The notes under the pieces were generated by a model. The model saw only the letters and a program-made list of their open reading frames with translations, was not told the DNA's origin and ran no database searches. This document shows, piece after piece, positions 46,194 through 56,654 of a stretch of 64,000 bases of DNA. Position 1 is the stretch's first letter. Each line of letters begins with the position of its first letter. The position numbers were made by a program, and so were the translations under genes. Origin of the DNA: Methylophilaceae bacterium LSUCC0717 (GTDB lineage Bacteria; Pseudomonadota; Gammaproteobacteria; Burkholderiales; Methylophilaceae); assembly GCA_024919195.1 (NCBI GenBank), contig CP103436.1, positions 186,001 to 250,000 of the forward strand, in the 5' to 3' direction.

Positions 46194-47051
46194 ATGTTAA
46201 AAGGCAGTTTTGTTGCAATAGTTACACCAATGTTTGAAGATGGTTCAATTGATTATGAATCATTAAGAAAATTAATTGATTTTCATTGTGAAAATAACTC
46301 TGACGGAATTGTTATCGTTGGCACTTCTGGAGAGTCCCCAACTATTACATTTGAAGAACATACTAATCTAATTAAAGAGACCATTGAATATACATCAAAA
46401 AGGTTGCCGGTTATTGCTGGAACAGGTGCTAATTCAACTGAAGAGGCAATTTTTTTAACAAAATCAGCAAAAGAGCTAGGTGCTGATGCCGCGCTAATTG
46501 TGGCGCCTTATTATAATAAGCCTCCCCAAGAAGGTTTGTATCTTCATTTTAAAAAAATTAACGATGAGGTGGACATTCCTCAGATTTTATATAATGTTCC
46601 ATCAAGAACTTGCTCAGACATTGAAAATGAAACAGTGGTTAAGCTATCTAAATTAAAAAATATCATAGGAATTAAGGACGCAACGGGAGATTTAAGCCGA
46701 ATTGAAAATTTAAAAAACAAGGTAGCCGATAATTTCTTATTTTACAGTGGTGATGATGCGACTGCATGTGAATTTTTAAAGCTAGGCGGTCATGGAGTCA
46801 TATCTGTAACAGCAAATATTAAACCACAAGAAATGAGTTCGATTTGCCAGTTAAATGCTTTAGGTCAATTTGAAGAGGCTATTAATATTAATCAGAAAAT
46901 AAGCGAGCTCCATGATATATTATTTGTTGAGTCTAATCCAATACCTGTAAAGTATCTCTTAAATAAGATGGGATTGATTAAATCTGGTATAAGACTTCCT
47001 TTAATTCCTTTGAACCCAGCGCATCATAAATTATTTGAAAAATATGTATAA
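46194..47051 (+). CDS. dapA: 4-hydroxy-tetrahydrodipicolinate synthase
   Basis: This 285-residue aldolase condenses pyruvate with aspartate semialdehyde in the lysine and diaminopimelate pathway, whose product MurE uses. Seen are GTSGESPTITFEEH, the YNVPSRTCSD motif with the catalytic Tyr and GIKDATGDLSRI with the Schiff-base Lys. It overlaps bamC by 8 bp. Confidence 0.96.
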   Translation: MLKGSFVAIVTPMFEDGSIDYESLRKLIDFHCENNSDGIVIVGTSGESPTITFEEHTNLIKETIEYTSKRLPVIAGTGANSTEEAIFLTKSAKELGADAALIVAPYYNKPPQEGLYLHFKKINDEVDIPQILYNVPSRTCSDIENETVVKLSKLKNIIGIKDATGDLSRIENLKNKVADNFLFYSGDDATACEFLKLGGHGVISVTANIKPQEMSSICQLNALGQFEEAININQKISELHDILFVESNPIPVKYLLNKMGLIKSGIRLPLIPLNPAHHKLFEKYV

Positions 47052-48423
47052 ATTAATACTAGCAATTTTTATATCAATACTCCTTATCGGTTGCTCAAGT
47101 ATTGAAGAGTTACCAATCATTGATAAAGTAACGCAACCAGATTATGTAAGCTCAAAAAAAGCAAAAAAATTAGAAATACCTCCTGAGCTTGATGATGTCA
47201 ATTCTTCAAACAAATATTCAATCAACGGTCAGCCAACCTCACTAAAACAGTATCAGAATAAAGACAATGAAAAAAATCTTGTCAATCTAATCGACAATGA
47301 AAAAGATAAGATTAAAGTTGTCAAATCAGGATCAATGAGATGGCTTGTTATTCCGGCGAGACAAAAAGAAGTGTGGCCGGTCGTTGAAAATTTCTGGGAA
47401 GAAATGGGTTTTGATGTTTCATCATCTAAACGCACAGGAATCATTGAAACGAAATGGATAGCGGAGTCAGATCTAAAGAAAGATGAAGGCACATTGGGAA
47501 GATTTGATGCCTGGTTGGATGCCCTAGCTAATACAGGCACAAGACGAAAATTTAGGACCAGGATTGAGGATGGTGTTGAAGAGGGAACAACAGAAGTGTA
47601 TTTGTCACAAAGATCAGTGCTTAAAGGACTTGATGAGCATTACGAAAGAAAAGCGAAACATTATGATAACACTGTAAATCCTGATACCGTATATCAGATA
47701 CAGGAATATAAATCTGGCTCCGATGATGAAAAAGAGATTATGGTTAGTAATTTTAAAGAGGATGATTTAGAAATTCAGTATGAACTTCTCCGACGTCTTA
47801 TGGTTAAATTGGGAGCAAGTGATCTTACCGCGAGAGAATCGCTGGATACTGCTGTTGAAATCAAAAATGCTGAGTTGATTAATCAGGATGATTATAGATA
47901 TATAAAATTAAACGATAATTACAGCAGGGCATGGAGAAGACTAAGCTTGGCTATTGATATGGTCGGCTTCTTAGTTGAAGACAAAAATCGTTCCGATGGT
48001 ATTTTCTACATTAAATACTCAAACTTAGAAATTGATGAGGATGGAAAGAGTCCTAAAAAGAAAAAAGGATTAATTAGTAAGTTGGCTTTTTGGCAAGACG
48101 ACGATAGCTCGAAAGAAGAAGATCCGGAAGGACAAGAGATGTATAGAAAAGAAATTGAAGGGGAAGATCAGGACGAGGCTTCGCTAGCGAAATCTGATAA
48201 AAAATGGTCAGAAAAGACTTGGGAAGAAAAATTTCCTTTTTTAGCAAACTGGGGTGACGATGATGAAGAAAATGTTCCAGAGGGGGAGAAAAGATTCAGA
48301 GTGCGTATTGTTGAGATTGATGATGGTGCAAAAGTCTACATCGACTACCCTAACGAGTCATTAAATAAAACAAAAACTGCTCAATCTATCATCAATATTC
48401 TTTATGATTATCTAAAAACATAA
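47044..48423 (+). CDS. bamC: Outer-membrane assembly lipoprotein BamC (NlpB/DapX)
   Basis: This protein of about 459 residues has a lipoprotein signal (MYKLILAIFISILLIGCSS, Cys17 lipidated) and an early Asp/Pro-rich unstructured segment. Two helix-grip domains follow: RWLVIPARQKEVWPVVENFW and RAWRRLSLAIDMVGFLVEDKN. A long acidic insert (about residues 335-410) makes it larger than E. coli BamC (344). It follows dapA as in many proteobacteria. The ATG at 47044 is preferred over a TTG at 47035. Confidence 0.87.
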   Translation: MYKLILAIFISILLIGCSSIEELPIIDKVTQPDYVSSKKAKKLEIPPELDDVNSSNKYSINGQPTSLKQYQNKDNEKNLVNLIDNEKDKIKVVKSGSMRWLVIPARQKEVWPVVENFWEEMGFDVSSSKRTGIIETKWIAESDLKKDEGTLGRFDAWLDALANTGTRRKFRTRIEDGVEEGTTEVYLSQRSVLKGLDEHYERKAKHYDNTVNPDTVYQIQEYKSGSDDEKEIMVSNFKEDDLEIQYELLRRLMVKLGASDLTARESLDTAVEIKNAELINQDDYRYIKLNDNYSRAWRRLSLAIDMVGFLVEDKNRSDGIFYIKYSNLEIDEDGKSPKKKKGLISKLAFWQDDDSSKEEDPEGQEMYRKEIEGEDQDEASLAKSDKKWSEKTWEEKFPFLANWGDDDEENVPEGEKRFRVRIVEIDDGAKVYIDYPNESLNKTKTAQSIINILYDYLKT

Positions 48424-48428
48424 AAATA

Positions 48429-49181
48429 ATGTTCTTTTTTGCATCTTTGGGAAGTGGTAGCGAAGGCAACTCTTTTTTAGTTAAAACTGACAAAGCCATC
48501 GTTATGGTGGATTGTGGTTTCAATTACAAAGAAACAGAAAATAGATTATCAGCGCTAAATCTCACTTTTTCAGATATTGATCATATTTTAATCACTCATG
48601 AACATGAAGATCACATGAGAGCAATTAAGATCATTATCAAGAAAGAGAATATTCAAATAAGTTGTTCTTATGGTACAGCAAAAAAAATTGGAATTGTTGA
48701 TGAGGTTAATATAATAAATCCTGGCGATACATTACAAGAAAATGATCTTCAGATTGAAGTCGTTCCTGTTCCTCATGATGCACGCGAACCATGTCATTAC
48801 ATTTTTAAAAAAGATGCGTTAAAAATTGGAATAATTACAGATTTTGGATCATTAACTCCAAAAATTATTGAATCCTATTCTAATTTAAATTATTTGGTTC
48901 TAGAGGCAAATCATGATGCAAAATTGTTAATGCAATCCTCCTATCCTGCAAGTTTAAAGAATAGGATTCATGGCAAATTAGGACATGCAAACAATGATTT
49001 AACATTTGAATTAATTTCTAAAATAAACAAAGAAAAATTAAAAAAAATTATATTTTGTCACATAAGTAAATTAAATAATCAAAAAGAGATTATTAAGAAT
49101 ACAGTAAAAGAGTATTTTGATGAATTTCAATGTGAGTTTATAACACAAGAGAATATATTTAATTGGTCTGAAATTAAATAA
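48429..49181 (+). CDS. MBL-fold metallohydrolase, YycJ-like
   Basis: This 250-residue metallo-beta-lactamase-fold protein has ASLGSGSEGNSFLV at the N-terminus and the metal motif THEHEDHMRAI (HxHxDH). Further ligands are in VPVPHDAREPCHYI, TDFGSLT and FCHISKLNN. It resembles the YycJ/PhnP-like hydrolase group, often third in a dapA-bamC-MBL operon. The substrate is unknown. It starts 5 bp after bamC and overlaps the convergent roxA by 8 bp. Confidence 0.82.
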   Translation: MFFFASLGSGSEGNSFLVKTDKAIVMVDCGFNYKETENRLSALNLTFSDIDHILITHEHEDHMRAIKIIIKKENIQISCSYGTAKKIGIVDEVNIINPGDTLQENDLQIEVVPVPHDAREPCHYIFKKDALKIGIITDFGSLTPKIIESYSNLNYLVLEANHDAKLLMQSSYPASLKNRIHGKLGHANNDLTFELISKINKEKLKKIIFCHISKLNNQKEIIKNTVKEYFDEFQCEFITQENIFNWSEIK

Positions 49182-50214
49182 TAAATTTTCTTTTAAATAC
49201 AATATATTCTTTTTTGTATAGTTTATATAAAAGCAAAATAGATTTATTATCTAAATTTTTAGCCTGCATAGTTGACGCATTGAAAAATTTTCTAAATTCT
49301 TTCATTGAGTTAGTTTCGATATCAATTTTAATTCCATTTATATAAAAATTTTTACCAAAAAATAAAGCCCTTGTCCTTTGATTTAGAAAAAGAGGCATTC
49401 TTTTTATTTGTTCTTTAAATTTTTTTAAGCTTATAACTTTTGTTTTAAATAACTCTAAATCAACGCTTGAAAGATAAATACCTAAAAATTCATCTAGAAT
49501 TATTGATTTACAGTCCAAGTGGTGAATAAAAAAATCTTTAATATCATTTGGAATTAATGCCTTTTGTTTGGAAAATATTTTATTTTGAAAAAAAATTGTT
49601 GATGTTTGATCTAATAGATTAAAAATATAGTCATTAAAAATTTCTTTTAAATTTAAAGAGTCAGGAGATCTAAATCCAACCGAGTAGGTGTTGCATATTT
49701 CAGATTGACTGATCCCATAATGATGAATCCCTGGTGGAACATATAGAATATCTCCTTCTTTGACAGTATATGAAAATACTTTTTTATTTTCATAAATTTT
49801 CCAGTTCTTAATTCCCTTTCCCTGAATCAAAAAAACACTGTAATTATCCTTATGTTTTCCAACCGATCCTTTTATATTAGATAAAGAAATCATGACATCA
49901 TCAATCAAATATTGAGGGATAAAATTAAATAAATTTTTTATTTCAAAAGAAAGCTGATGGATATGGTTTGTTTTATAAAAAAGCTTACTTTTTGGAGTAT
50001 TTAAATTTAGTTTTTTTTTCACATTAGTGAAATTAATGTATTTTCTTCCATCCTGAATAAATACTTTCCTCTCTAAAGCTTTCGTGGATGGTAAATTTAA
50101 ATCATCCAAATCAACAAAGTTATCATTAAAATTTTTTATTCCACCAGGAAGAAAAATATGTTTTTTGCCCCAATAATTTTTAACGAAGGATTTTTTACTT
50201 AATACTAATTTCAT
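49174..50214 (-). CDS. roxA: JmjC/cupin 2-oxoglutarate oxygenase, RoxA (YcfD)-like ribosomal oxygenase
   Basis: This 346-residue protein has a cupin core with the Fe(II)-binding HxD in GKHKDNYSVFLIQGKGIKNW and the distal His in VPPGIHHYGIS, the layout of YcfD/RoxA, which hydroxylates an Arg of ribosomal protein L16. The C-terminal part (about residues 210-346) would be the dimerisation and winged-helix regions, but it is rich in Lys, Phe and Ile and less conserved. The target protein is inferred from the family only. Confidence 0.8.
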   Translation of the reverse strand: MKLVLSKKSFVKNYWGKKHIFLPGGIKNFNDNFVDLDDLNLPSTKALERKVFIQDGRKYINFTNVKKKLNLNTPKSKLFYKTNHIHQLSFEIKNLFNFIPQYLIDDVMISLSNIKGSVGKHKDNYSVFLIQGKGIKNWKIYENKKVFSYTVKEGDILYVPPGIHHYGISQSEICNTYSVGFRSPDSLNLKEIFNDYIFNLLDQTSTIFFQNKIFSKQKALIPNDIKDFFIHHLDCKSIILDEFLGIYLSSVDLELFKTKVISLKKFKEQIKRMPLFLNQRTRALFFGKNFYINGIKIDIETNSMKEFRKFFNASTMQAKNLDNKSILLLYKLYKKEYIVFKRKFII

Positions 50215-50252
50215 AAGTTTATTTTAGATTACTTTAAAGATAGAATGTTGTT

Positions 50253-51260
50253 ATGTTATATCGCTTCTTCCGATCAGTAATATTTCTCTTACCTCCTGAA
50301 TTTTCTCATCACTTTATTTTAAAAATATTGAAGTTCATTAATTTTATTTCACTTTTGAAGATAAAAGATATAAAAAATGAAAAGCCAATTTTTATCAAGG
50401 GATTAAATTTCAAAAATAGGGTTGGTTTGGCTGCCGGTTTTGATAAGAATGCAGAGTATATGCAAATATTTGAAAATCTTGGATTTGGTTTTTTAGAAAT
50501 AGGTACTGTGACCCCCAAACCACAACCTGGCAATAAAAAACCTAGGATTTTTAGAGATCCCAAAAGTGAAGCTCTCATTAATTCTTTTGGTTTTAATAAT
50601 GTTGGTATTTATAAGTTTATTGATAATATTAAAAAATCAAAAATAAATCTTGTAGTTGGCATAAATATTGGAAAAAATGCTTTAACTCCATATGAGGATT
50701 CCATAAATGACTATATAGCATGTATGAGAGAAGCATACATATATGCAGATTATTTAACGGTGAATATATCTTCTCCTAATACCAAAAACTTAAGGGATCT
50801 TCATAATCTCTCGGATTTAAGAATATTTATAAAAAGTTTAATGACAGAAAAAAATAAGTTGCAAAAAAAATTGAATAAGTCTGTACCCATTTTTTTAAAA
50901 TTATCGCCAGATATTGAAGAATCAAAAATTAAACCAATCATTGACTTACTCATTGCCAATAACATTGATGGTGTTATCGTCACTAATACTACAATTGATA
51001 AGTCAAAAATATCTAAGCCCTATCAGCATCTTCCTGGAGGTGTATCAGGAGCGCCTTTAAAAATAAAATCAGAACAAATGTTATCAACAGTTAAAAAAAT
51101 ATCTAAAAATAAACTCCTAATTATTAGTGTTGGAGGAATTATGACTGCTGATGATGCATTAAAAAGAATTAGAATGGGAGCTGATTTAGTTCAAATATAT
51201 ACCGGTCTCATTTATCAAGGACCATCTTTAGTTAATGAAATTCGTCAAAAGTTATCATAG
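50253..51260 (+). CDS. pyrD: Dihydroorotate dehydrogenase, quinone-dependent (class 2)
   Basis: This 335-residue flavoenzyme oxidises dihydroorotate to orotate with quinone as acceptor. The N-terminal membrane-associating helices (about residues 1-40) mark class 2. FMN/substrate motifs are GLAAGFDKNAEY, FGFNNVG, NISSPNTKNLRDL with the catalytic Ser, PGGVSGAPLK and ISVGGIMTADDA. It is separated by 38 bp from divergent roxA, and its 3' end overlaps the next gene by 26 bp. Confidence 0.96.
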   Translation: MLYRFFRSVIFLLPPEFSHHFILKILKFINFISLLKIKDIKNEKPIFIKGLNFKNRVGLAAGFDKNAEYMQIFENLGFGFLEIGTVTPKPQPGNKKPRIFRDPKSEALINSFGFNNVGIYKFIDNIKKSKINLVVGINIGKNALTPYEDSINDYIACMREAYIYADYLTVNISSPNTKNLRDLHNLSDLRIFIKSLMTEKNKLQKKLNKSVPIFLKLSPDIEESKIKPIIDLLIANNIDGVIVTNTTIDKSKISKPYQHLPGGVSGAPLKIKSEQMLSTVKKISKNKLLIISVGGIMTADDALKRIRMGADLVQIYTGLIYQGPSLVNEIRQKLS

Positions 51261-51858
51261 AAGTGACTTACCGTTTATGTATTCTTATAGAAGGTGCCCA
51301 TACGCGATGCGTGCACGGTTGTCACTATATCTTGCTAGGATTGAATTTTGTGTATACGAAATTTCTTTAAGGGATAAACCTGCACATATGCTAACAGTAA
51401 GTCCCAAAGGAACGGTCCCAGTTCTAATTTTAGGAGACAATCAAATAATTGATGAGAGTCTCGATATAATGATATGGGCGTTTTCACAGCAGGGTATTAT
51501 GGATAAATACCTTCCTCAGGATAAGAAAAAAAGTAGTTTATCTCTGATAAATACAAATGACACTAGTTTTAAAAAAAATTTAGATAGCTATAAATATTCA
51601 AATGATGACAGAAAAAAAGAGGACGCATTTAAAAAGTGTCTAGATTTTGTATCAGAGCTTGATTTACTTTTGGAAACTAATGAATATCTATTAGATGACA
51701 GTCCTCTCATGGTTGACTACGCAATCTTTCCATTCATTAGGCAATTTATTAATGTCAACGTACAGAGATTTAAAGACGAGGGACTTAAAAAGATTTATCA
51801 ATGGTTTAATCGAATATTATCATCCAATGAATTTGAACATATTATGATGAAGTCATAG
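51235..51858 (+). CDS. Glutathione S-transferase-like protein
   Basis: This 207-residue protein has an N-terminal thioredoxin-like GST domain, MYSYRRCPYAMRARLSL followed by SPKGTVPVLIL and IIDESLDIMIW. A helical C-terminal domain follows, with DDSPLMVDYAIFPFIRQF. The CPYA motif resembles glutaredoxin-like/omega GSTs, so it may act in thiol transfer. The start at 51235 lies inside pyrD (26 bp overlap); an in-frame ATG at 51277 immediately before the motif is also possible. The 3' end overlaps convergent clpA by 17 bp. Confidence 0.8.
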   Translation: MKFVKSYHRSDLPFMYSYRRCPYAMRARLSLYLARIEFCVYEISLRDKPAHMLTVSPKGTVPVLILGDNQIIDESLDIMIWAFSQQGIMDKYLPQDKKKSSLSLINTNDTSFKKNLDSYKYSNDDRKKEDAFKKCLDFVSELDLLLETNEYLLDDSPLMVDYAIFPFIRQFINVNVQRFKDEGLKKIYQWFNRILSSNEFEHIMMKS

Positions 51859-54127
51859 ATTTCTTAGATGATGTCAATTGTTTCGACTCAATCTGTAGCT
51901 TGATGTTTCCATTTTCATCAATATCAATATGAACATCGCCCCCGTTAACTAATTTTCCAAATAGTAATTCGTCAGCAAGAGCTTTTCTAATAGTATCTTG
52001 AATTAATCTTGACATGGGCCTAGCACCCATTTTGATATCGAAACCATTTTTAGCTAAATAATTTTTTAAATTATCTGAAAAAGTCACTTCAACTTTTTTG
52101 TCATGTAGTTGATTCTCTAGTTGGATTAAAAATTTATCTACAACTTTAAGAATAGTCTCATTCTCAAGTGGGGCAAAAGAAACGATGGCATCAATACGAT
52201 TTCTAAACTCTGGAGAGAAAGCTTTATTAATTTCTTTTTTTTCATCAAAAACAGTTTGATCATCTGCGATAAAACCTAATGAGGATTTTGATAATGACTC
52301 AGCGCCAACGTTTGTGGTCATAATTAATGTAACATTCCTAAAGTCAATTTTTCGTCCATTGCTATCGGTAAGGAAGCCATTGTCCATGATTTGAAGAAGT
52401 ATATTATGCACATCAGGATGTGCTTTCTCAATCTCATCAAGTAGTAAAACCGCATATGGATTTTTATTGATTGACTCTGTAAGAGTGCCACCTTGATCAA
52501 ATCCAACGTATCCGGGGGGAGCACCAATTAATTTTGATACGGCATGCCTCTCCATGAATTCACTCATATCAATACGAATTAATTCAATACCTAATGTATA
52601 CGCTAGCTGCTTAGCGACTTCAGTTTTACCAACCCCAGTTGGGCCACTAAACATAAAACTACCAATCGGTTTATTGTCTGACAGTAAACCACTGCGAGCC
52701 ATTTTTATTGCCGTTGATAGTTTATTAATGGCTTCATCTTGACCAAATATTATAGCTTTCAGATCTCTCTCTAAGTTTCTCAACATGCTTAGATCATCTT
52801 GATTAATATTTTTTGATGGAATCTTCGCAATTTTTGAGATCACTTCCTCAATTTCTTTCGATGAAATAGTTTTCTTTTGCTTAGTTTTTGGGAGTATTTT
52901 TTGTAATGCCCCAGCTTCATCAATAACATCAATTGCTTTATCAGGTAGTTTTCTATCGGTAATATATTTAGCTGATAATTCAACCGCTGAAATCAATGCG
53001 TTGTTTAAAAACTTAATTTTGTGATGACTTTCAAATGATTTTTTTAAACCTTTAAGTATTTCTATAGAAACTGGGATCGATGGTTCATCGACATCAATTT
53101 TTTGAAAACGTCTGGTTAATGCATGATCTTTTTCAAAAACAGTTCTGTATTCATTAAAAGTTGTTGCGCCAATACATCTCAACTCCCCTTTAGCTAAAGC
53201 AGGTTTAAGGAGATTTGATGCATCTAGTGTACCACCACTAGCAGATCCTGCCCCAATGATGGTATGAATCTCATCAATAAATAATATGGCATTAGGTTTT
53301 TTTGTAAGTTGTTTTAAGACATTTTTTAGACGTTGTTCAAAATCACCACGATATTTTGTACCAGCAATTAGGGCACCAAGGTCTAAAGAGTAGATTATCG
53401 TGTCTTTAAGTACTTCAGGTATGTCACCATCAACAATTTTTTTTGCAAGACCTTCAGCTATGGCTGTCTTGCCAACACCTGCGTCACCAACAAGAAGTGG
53501 ATTATTTTTTCTTCTTCTGCATAAGATTTGAGCTACTCTTTCAATTTCATTTTCTCTTCCAATAACTGGGTCAATTTTTCCATCAAGAACAACTTTATTC
53601 AGGTTTAATGCATAAGATTCAAGATCAGATTCTTTATTTTGTGTTTTTTGATCAATATTTTCATCAACCTCATCAGCTTCATTTTCTTTATCTAATTCTT
53701 TTTCAATTCCATGTGCGATGAAATTAACAACATCTAATCTTGCAATTCCTTGTTGATGGAGAAAGTAAACCGCATGTGAATCTTTCTCACCAAATATTGC
53801 AACAAGAACATTAGCCCCTGTTACTTCTTTCTTTCCAGACGACTGCACATGTAACATAGCTCTTTGTATGACCCTTTGAAAACCTAGGGTGGGTTGTGTA
53901 TCAACCTCATTTTCTCCATTAACAATAGGAGTATGCTCTTCAATATGGTTAAGAAGGTCTTTTTTCAGAGAATCAAAATTTGCCCCACAAGCTTTTAATA
54001 CTTCTTGAGCAGATGGATTATCAAGCATAGCAACTAATAGATGTTCTACAGTGATAAGCTCGTGTCTTTTTTGGCGTGCATCCATAAACGCCATGTGTAA
54101 ACTAACTTCTAATTCTTGTGAAATCAT
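51842..54127 (-). CDS. clpA: ATP-dependent Clp protease ATP-binding subunit ClpA
   Basis: This 761-residue Hsp100 unfoldase feeds substrates to ClpP. It has an N-terminal Clp repeat domain (about residues 1-145), an acidic linker and two AAA+ modules with Walker [14 protein letters not shown] and [12 protein letters not shown], plus [19 protein letters not shown]. Preceding clpS and absence of a long middle domain separate it from ClpB. It lies 7 bp after clpS, the usual pair for N-end-rule degradation. Confidence 0.96.
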   Translation of the reverse strand: MISQELEVSLHMAFMDARQKRHELITVEHLLVAMLDNPSAQEVLKACGANFDSLKKDLLNHIEEHTPIVNGENEVDTQPTLGFQRVIQRAMLHVQSSGKKEVTGANVLVAIFGEKDSHAVYFLHQQGIARLDVVNFIAHGIEKELDKENEADEVDENIDQKTQNKESDLESYALNLNKVVLDGKIDPVIGRENEIERVAQILCRRRKNNPLLVGDAGVGKTAIAEGLAKKIVDGDIPEVLKDTIIYSLDLGALIAGTKYRGDFEQRLKNVLKQLTKKPNAILFIDEIHTIIGAGSASGGTLDASNLLKPALAKGELRCIGATTFNEYRTVFEKDHALTRRFQKIDVDEPSIPVSIEILKGLKKSFESHHKIKFLNNALISAVELSAKYITDRKLPDKAIDVIDEAGALQKILPKTKQKKTISSKEIEEVISKIAKIPSKNINQDDLSMLRNLERDLKAIIFGQDEAINKLSTAIKMARSGLLSDNKPIGSFMFSGPTGVGKTEVAKQLAYTLGIELIRIDMSEFMERHAVSKLIGAPPGYVGFDQGGTLTESINKNPYAVLLLDEIEKAHPDVHNILLQIMDNGFLTDSNGRKIDFRNVTLIMTTNVGAESLSKSSLGFIADDQTVFDEKKEINKAFSPEFRNRIDAIVSFAPLENETILKVVDKFLIQLENQLHDKKVEVTFSDNLKNYLAKNGFDIKMGARPMSRLIQDTIRKALADELLFGKLVNGGDVHIDIDENGNIKLQIESKQLTSSKKSMTSS

Positions 54128-54134
54128 AATTTAA

Positions 54135-54443
54135 TCATATCTTTTCTATAATACTTTGCAAGGGGTGTTGAGCTTCTTTTGCTAACTTTAACACTTGATT
54201 CATCTTGGTTTCAGCGATTTCATATGGGTAAATTCCACATATTGCCATTCCCTCTGTATGAATTTTTAACATAATTCTTGTTGCCTCATCCTCAGTCTTT
54301 GTGAAAACTTTCATAATGACGTCAACCACAAATTCCATGGGGGTAAAATCATCATTCAGGACTAAAACTTTGAACATCTTTGGAAGATTTGGTTTAACCT
54401 TTTTTTTGGGTTCAACAATTATCTTGTGATCTTCTTGAGCCAT
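54135..54443 (-). CDS. clpS: ClpA adaptor protein ClpS
   Basis: This 102-residue adaptor delivers N-degron substrates to ClpAP. The core KVLVLNDDFTPMEFVV, MLKIHTEGMAICGIYPYEIAETK is intact, including the substrate-pocket residues of VLNDD and the H-x-x-G segment. The N-terminal flexible tail (about 25 residues) is basic. It is immediately upstream of clpA on the minus strand, as in E. coli. Confidence 0.96.
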   Translation of the reverse strand: MAQEDHKIIVEPKKKVKPNLPKMFKVLVLNDDFTPMEFVVDVIMKVFTKTEDEATRIMLKIHTEGMAICGIYPYEIAETKMNQVLKLAKEAQHPLQSIIEKI

Positions 54444-54450
54444 AACAATT

Positions 54451-55707
54451 TTATTTAAAAATCTTAAGAGTTTTTATATATTTATCTTGGGCATTAATAA
54501 TTTCAAAAGTAACCCCATCAATTTTAAAGCTTGTATTGGTTTCTGGGATATCTTCAAAATATTCTAAGATATATCCGTTAATTGTTTTTGCTTTTTGTGA
54601 TGACAAATTCAATTTAGTAATTTTATTGATTTTTTTTAAGTTACATCCTCCTTCAATAATCCATCCATCATTATCGTTAATAATCTTTGCATCATCTGAA
54701 GGTAGGTTTAAACTGAATTCACCAGTAATTTCCTCAAGAATATCTTCAAGAGTAATTATCCCCATAAAGTCGCCATATTCATTAACAACTACAGCAATCT
54801 TAAATTTATTTTCTTGAAAATTTTGAATTTGTTTATGCAAAGAAGTTCCACTTGCAACAAATTCTGCTGGCTCAACGATATCCCTTATTTTATCAATAGT
54901 AATGCCATCCTGATCATCAATGAATTTTATTAATTTTCGGATATTTAATAACCCGGTTATTTGATGACTATCATTACCTCGGACCAATATAAACTCATGG
55001 TGATAAGTTTTTAATTTTTTAAATATCTCTTCAACTTCTTGATTTATATTGATGAATTCAACATTGGTATGTGGAATCATTAGATCGTCAACACTATCAT
55101 TTTCTAGATCAATTAAATTAATTAGCATAGATTGATTTTTATTTGTAATGTCCTTGCTTGAAGATGAGATGACAGATTTTAGCTCATCCATAGTAATCAA
55201 ACTTTTTTCATTAAAATTTAGCTTTATATTAAAGACTTTTAGAATTGATAATACAAAAAAGTTAATAAATAAGACTATCGGATAAAGAACTTTAAGAAGG
55301 GGGTATAGTATAAAGCTACATGCCAAGGCTAACTTCTCACTATATGCAGCTGCAATAACTTTTGGGGTAATTTCACTAAAAATAACAATTAAAAAAGTTA
55401 CTATTAGAGTTGAGGCCAATAAAATTTCCTCATCTGAATTAAATAGCTGAATTGATATAACCGTAACCATCGAGGCGGCAGCAGCATTGGAGAAATTGTT
55501 ACATATCAAAATTACACTCAAAAGCTTGTCAGTTTGTTTAATTAATTTATTAGCCAAACGAGCTGACTTTAAACCTTTTTTTTCTAGATACTGCAGTCTA
55601 TGTTTATTAATACCCATCAAACTTGTCTCAGCAATTGAAAAAAAAGCCGAGATAAAAAGTAGGCAGAATAAAATAGTAATTTGATAAGTTATTGGTAAGT
55701 CAATCAC
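54451..55707 (-). CDS. CNNM/CorB-type membrane protein with CBS domains
   Basis: This 418-residue protein has an N-terminal DUF21 (CNNM) membrane domain with about four helices (roughly residues 1-175, including FFSIAETSLMGINKHRL and NAAAASMVTVI). A CBS pair follows (about 200-320, with VNEYGDFMGIITLEDILEEITGE), then a C-terminal CorC/HlyC domain. Family members act in Mg2+ transport or homeostasis. Similar proteins are annotated YfjD/CorB. It lies 7 bp upstream of clpS and follows secF by 8 bp. Confidence 0.86.
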   Translation of the reverse strand: MIDLPITYQITILFCLLFISAFFSIAETSLMGINKHRLQYLEKKGLKSARLANKLIKQTDKLLSVILICNNFSNAAAASMVTVISIQLFNSDEEILLASTLIVTFLIVIFSEITPKVIAAAYSEKLALACSFILYPLLKVLYPIVLFINFFVLSILKVFNIKLNFNEKSLITMDELKSVISSSSKDITNKNQSMLINLIDLENDSVDDLMIPHTNVEFININQEVEEIFKKLKTYHHEFILVRGNDSHQITGLLNIRKLIKFIDDQDGITIDKIRDIVEPAEFVASGTSLHKQIQNFQENKFKIAVVVNEYGDFMGIITLEDILEEITGEFSLNLPSDDAKIINDNDGWIIEGGCNLKKINKITKLNLSSQKAKTINGYILEYFEDIPETNTSFKIDGVTFEIINAQDKYIKTLKIFK

Positions 55708-55715
55708 TTTTCAAT

Positions 55716-56654
55716 TTATGGAGTAGATTCCATTTCTTCTTTTTTTTGCGGGGTAGATCCAGCCAGGTTGGAATGATTGGTTCCAAGCCATAAGGCCATA
55801 GGACAGCCAACCATAATAGATGAGTAAATTCCAAATAATATTCCAATTGTTAAGGCAAGTGAAAAATTATGAAGGATTTCGCCACCAAAAATTAACATCG
55901 AAATAACCACAGTTTGTGTGGATAAATGAGTCATAATGGTTCGTGACATGGTACGTGTAATTGCATTATTCATTACATCAATGACACTTGATCTTCTCAT
56001 TTTCTTAAAGTTTTCTCTCACCCTATCAAAAACAACAACAGACTCGTTCACAGAGTAGCCGAGAACAGCAAGAACTGCGGCTAAAACTGTAAGATTAAAT
56101 TCCCATTGAAAAAAAGCAAAAAAACCTAAAATAATGATTACGTCGTGCATGTTGGCAACAACTGCAGCTAAGGCAAATCTCCATTCAAATCTCAATGATA
56201 AATATAAGATAATTCCTAAACAGACAAATAAAATAGCCAACGCTCCATTTTCAAATAGCTCCTCACCAACTTGACCTCCAACCGATTCGACTCTCTTGAT
56301 TTCAAATGGATTATTCAGTTTGGTTAGCTCTTGATTGACCAACTCAGATAGTTCCGCAATGGTAATATCTTCATTCAAAGGCATTCTGATTAGAACGTCT
56401 TTATCGGTTCCAAAATTTTGAACCTGAATTTCATTTAAGTTGATTTGGGTCAGTTGCTCTCTAATTTCATCAACATTAGCTTTTTCTTCATAGGAAATTT
56501 CAATGATCGTCCCACCAGTAAAATCAACACCGTAATTCAAGCCTTTTTGAAATAAGAAAAAAAATGCCATCACAAAAGTAAGGATTGAGATGAAAGCCGC
56601 AATCTTTCGATATTTTAAAAAAGGAATATCATTTTTTACGCGAAATATTTCCAT
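55716..56654 (-). CDS. secF: Protein translocase subunit SecF
   Basis: This 312-residue membrane protein has six helices and a periplasmic P1-like domain. The hallmark is GLNYGVDFTGGTIIEI after the first helix, then LAVLGYSVNESVVVFDRVREN and NNAITRTMSRTIMTHLST. With SecD it uses the proton-motive force to aid late steps of secretion. It shares one base with secD. Confidence 0.97.
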   Translation of the reverse strand: MEIFRVKNDIPFLKYRKIAAFISILTFVMAFFFLFQKGLNYGVDFTGGTIIEISYEEKANVDEIREQLTQINLNEIQVQNFGTDKDVLIRMPLNEDITIAELSELVNQELTKLNNPFEIKRVESVGGQVGEELFENGALAILFVCLGIILYLSLRFEWRFALAAVVANMHDVIIILGFFAFFQWEFNLTVLAAVLAVLGYSVNESVVVFDRVRENFKKMRRSSVIDVMNNAITRTMSRTIMTHLSTQTVVISMLIFGGEILHNFSLALTIGILFGIYSSIMVGCPMALWLGTNHSNLAGSTPQKKEEMESTP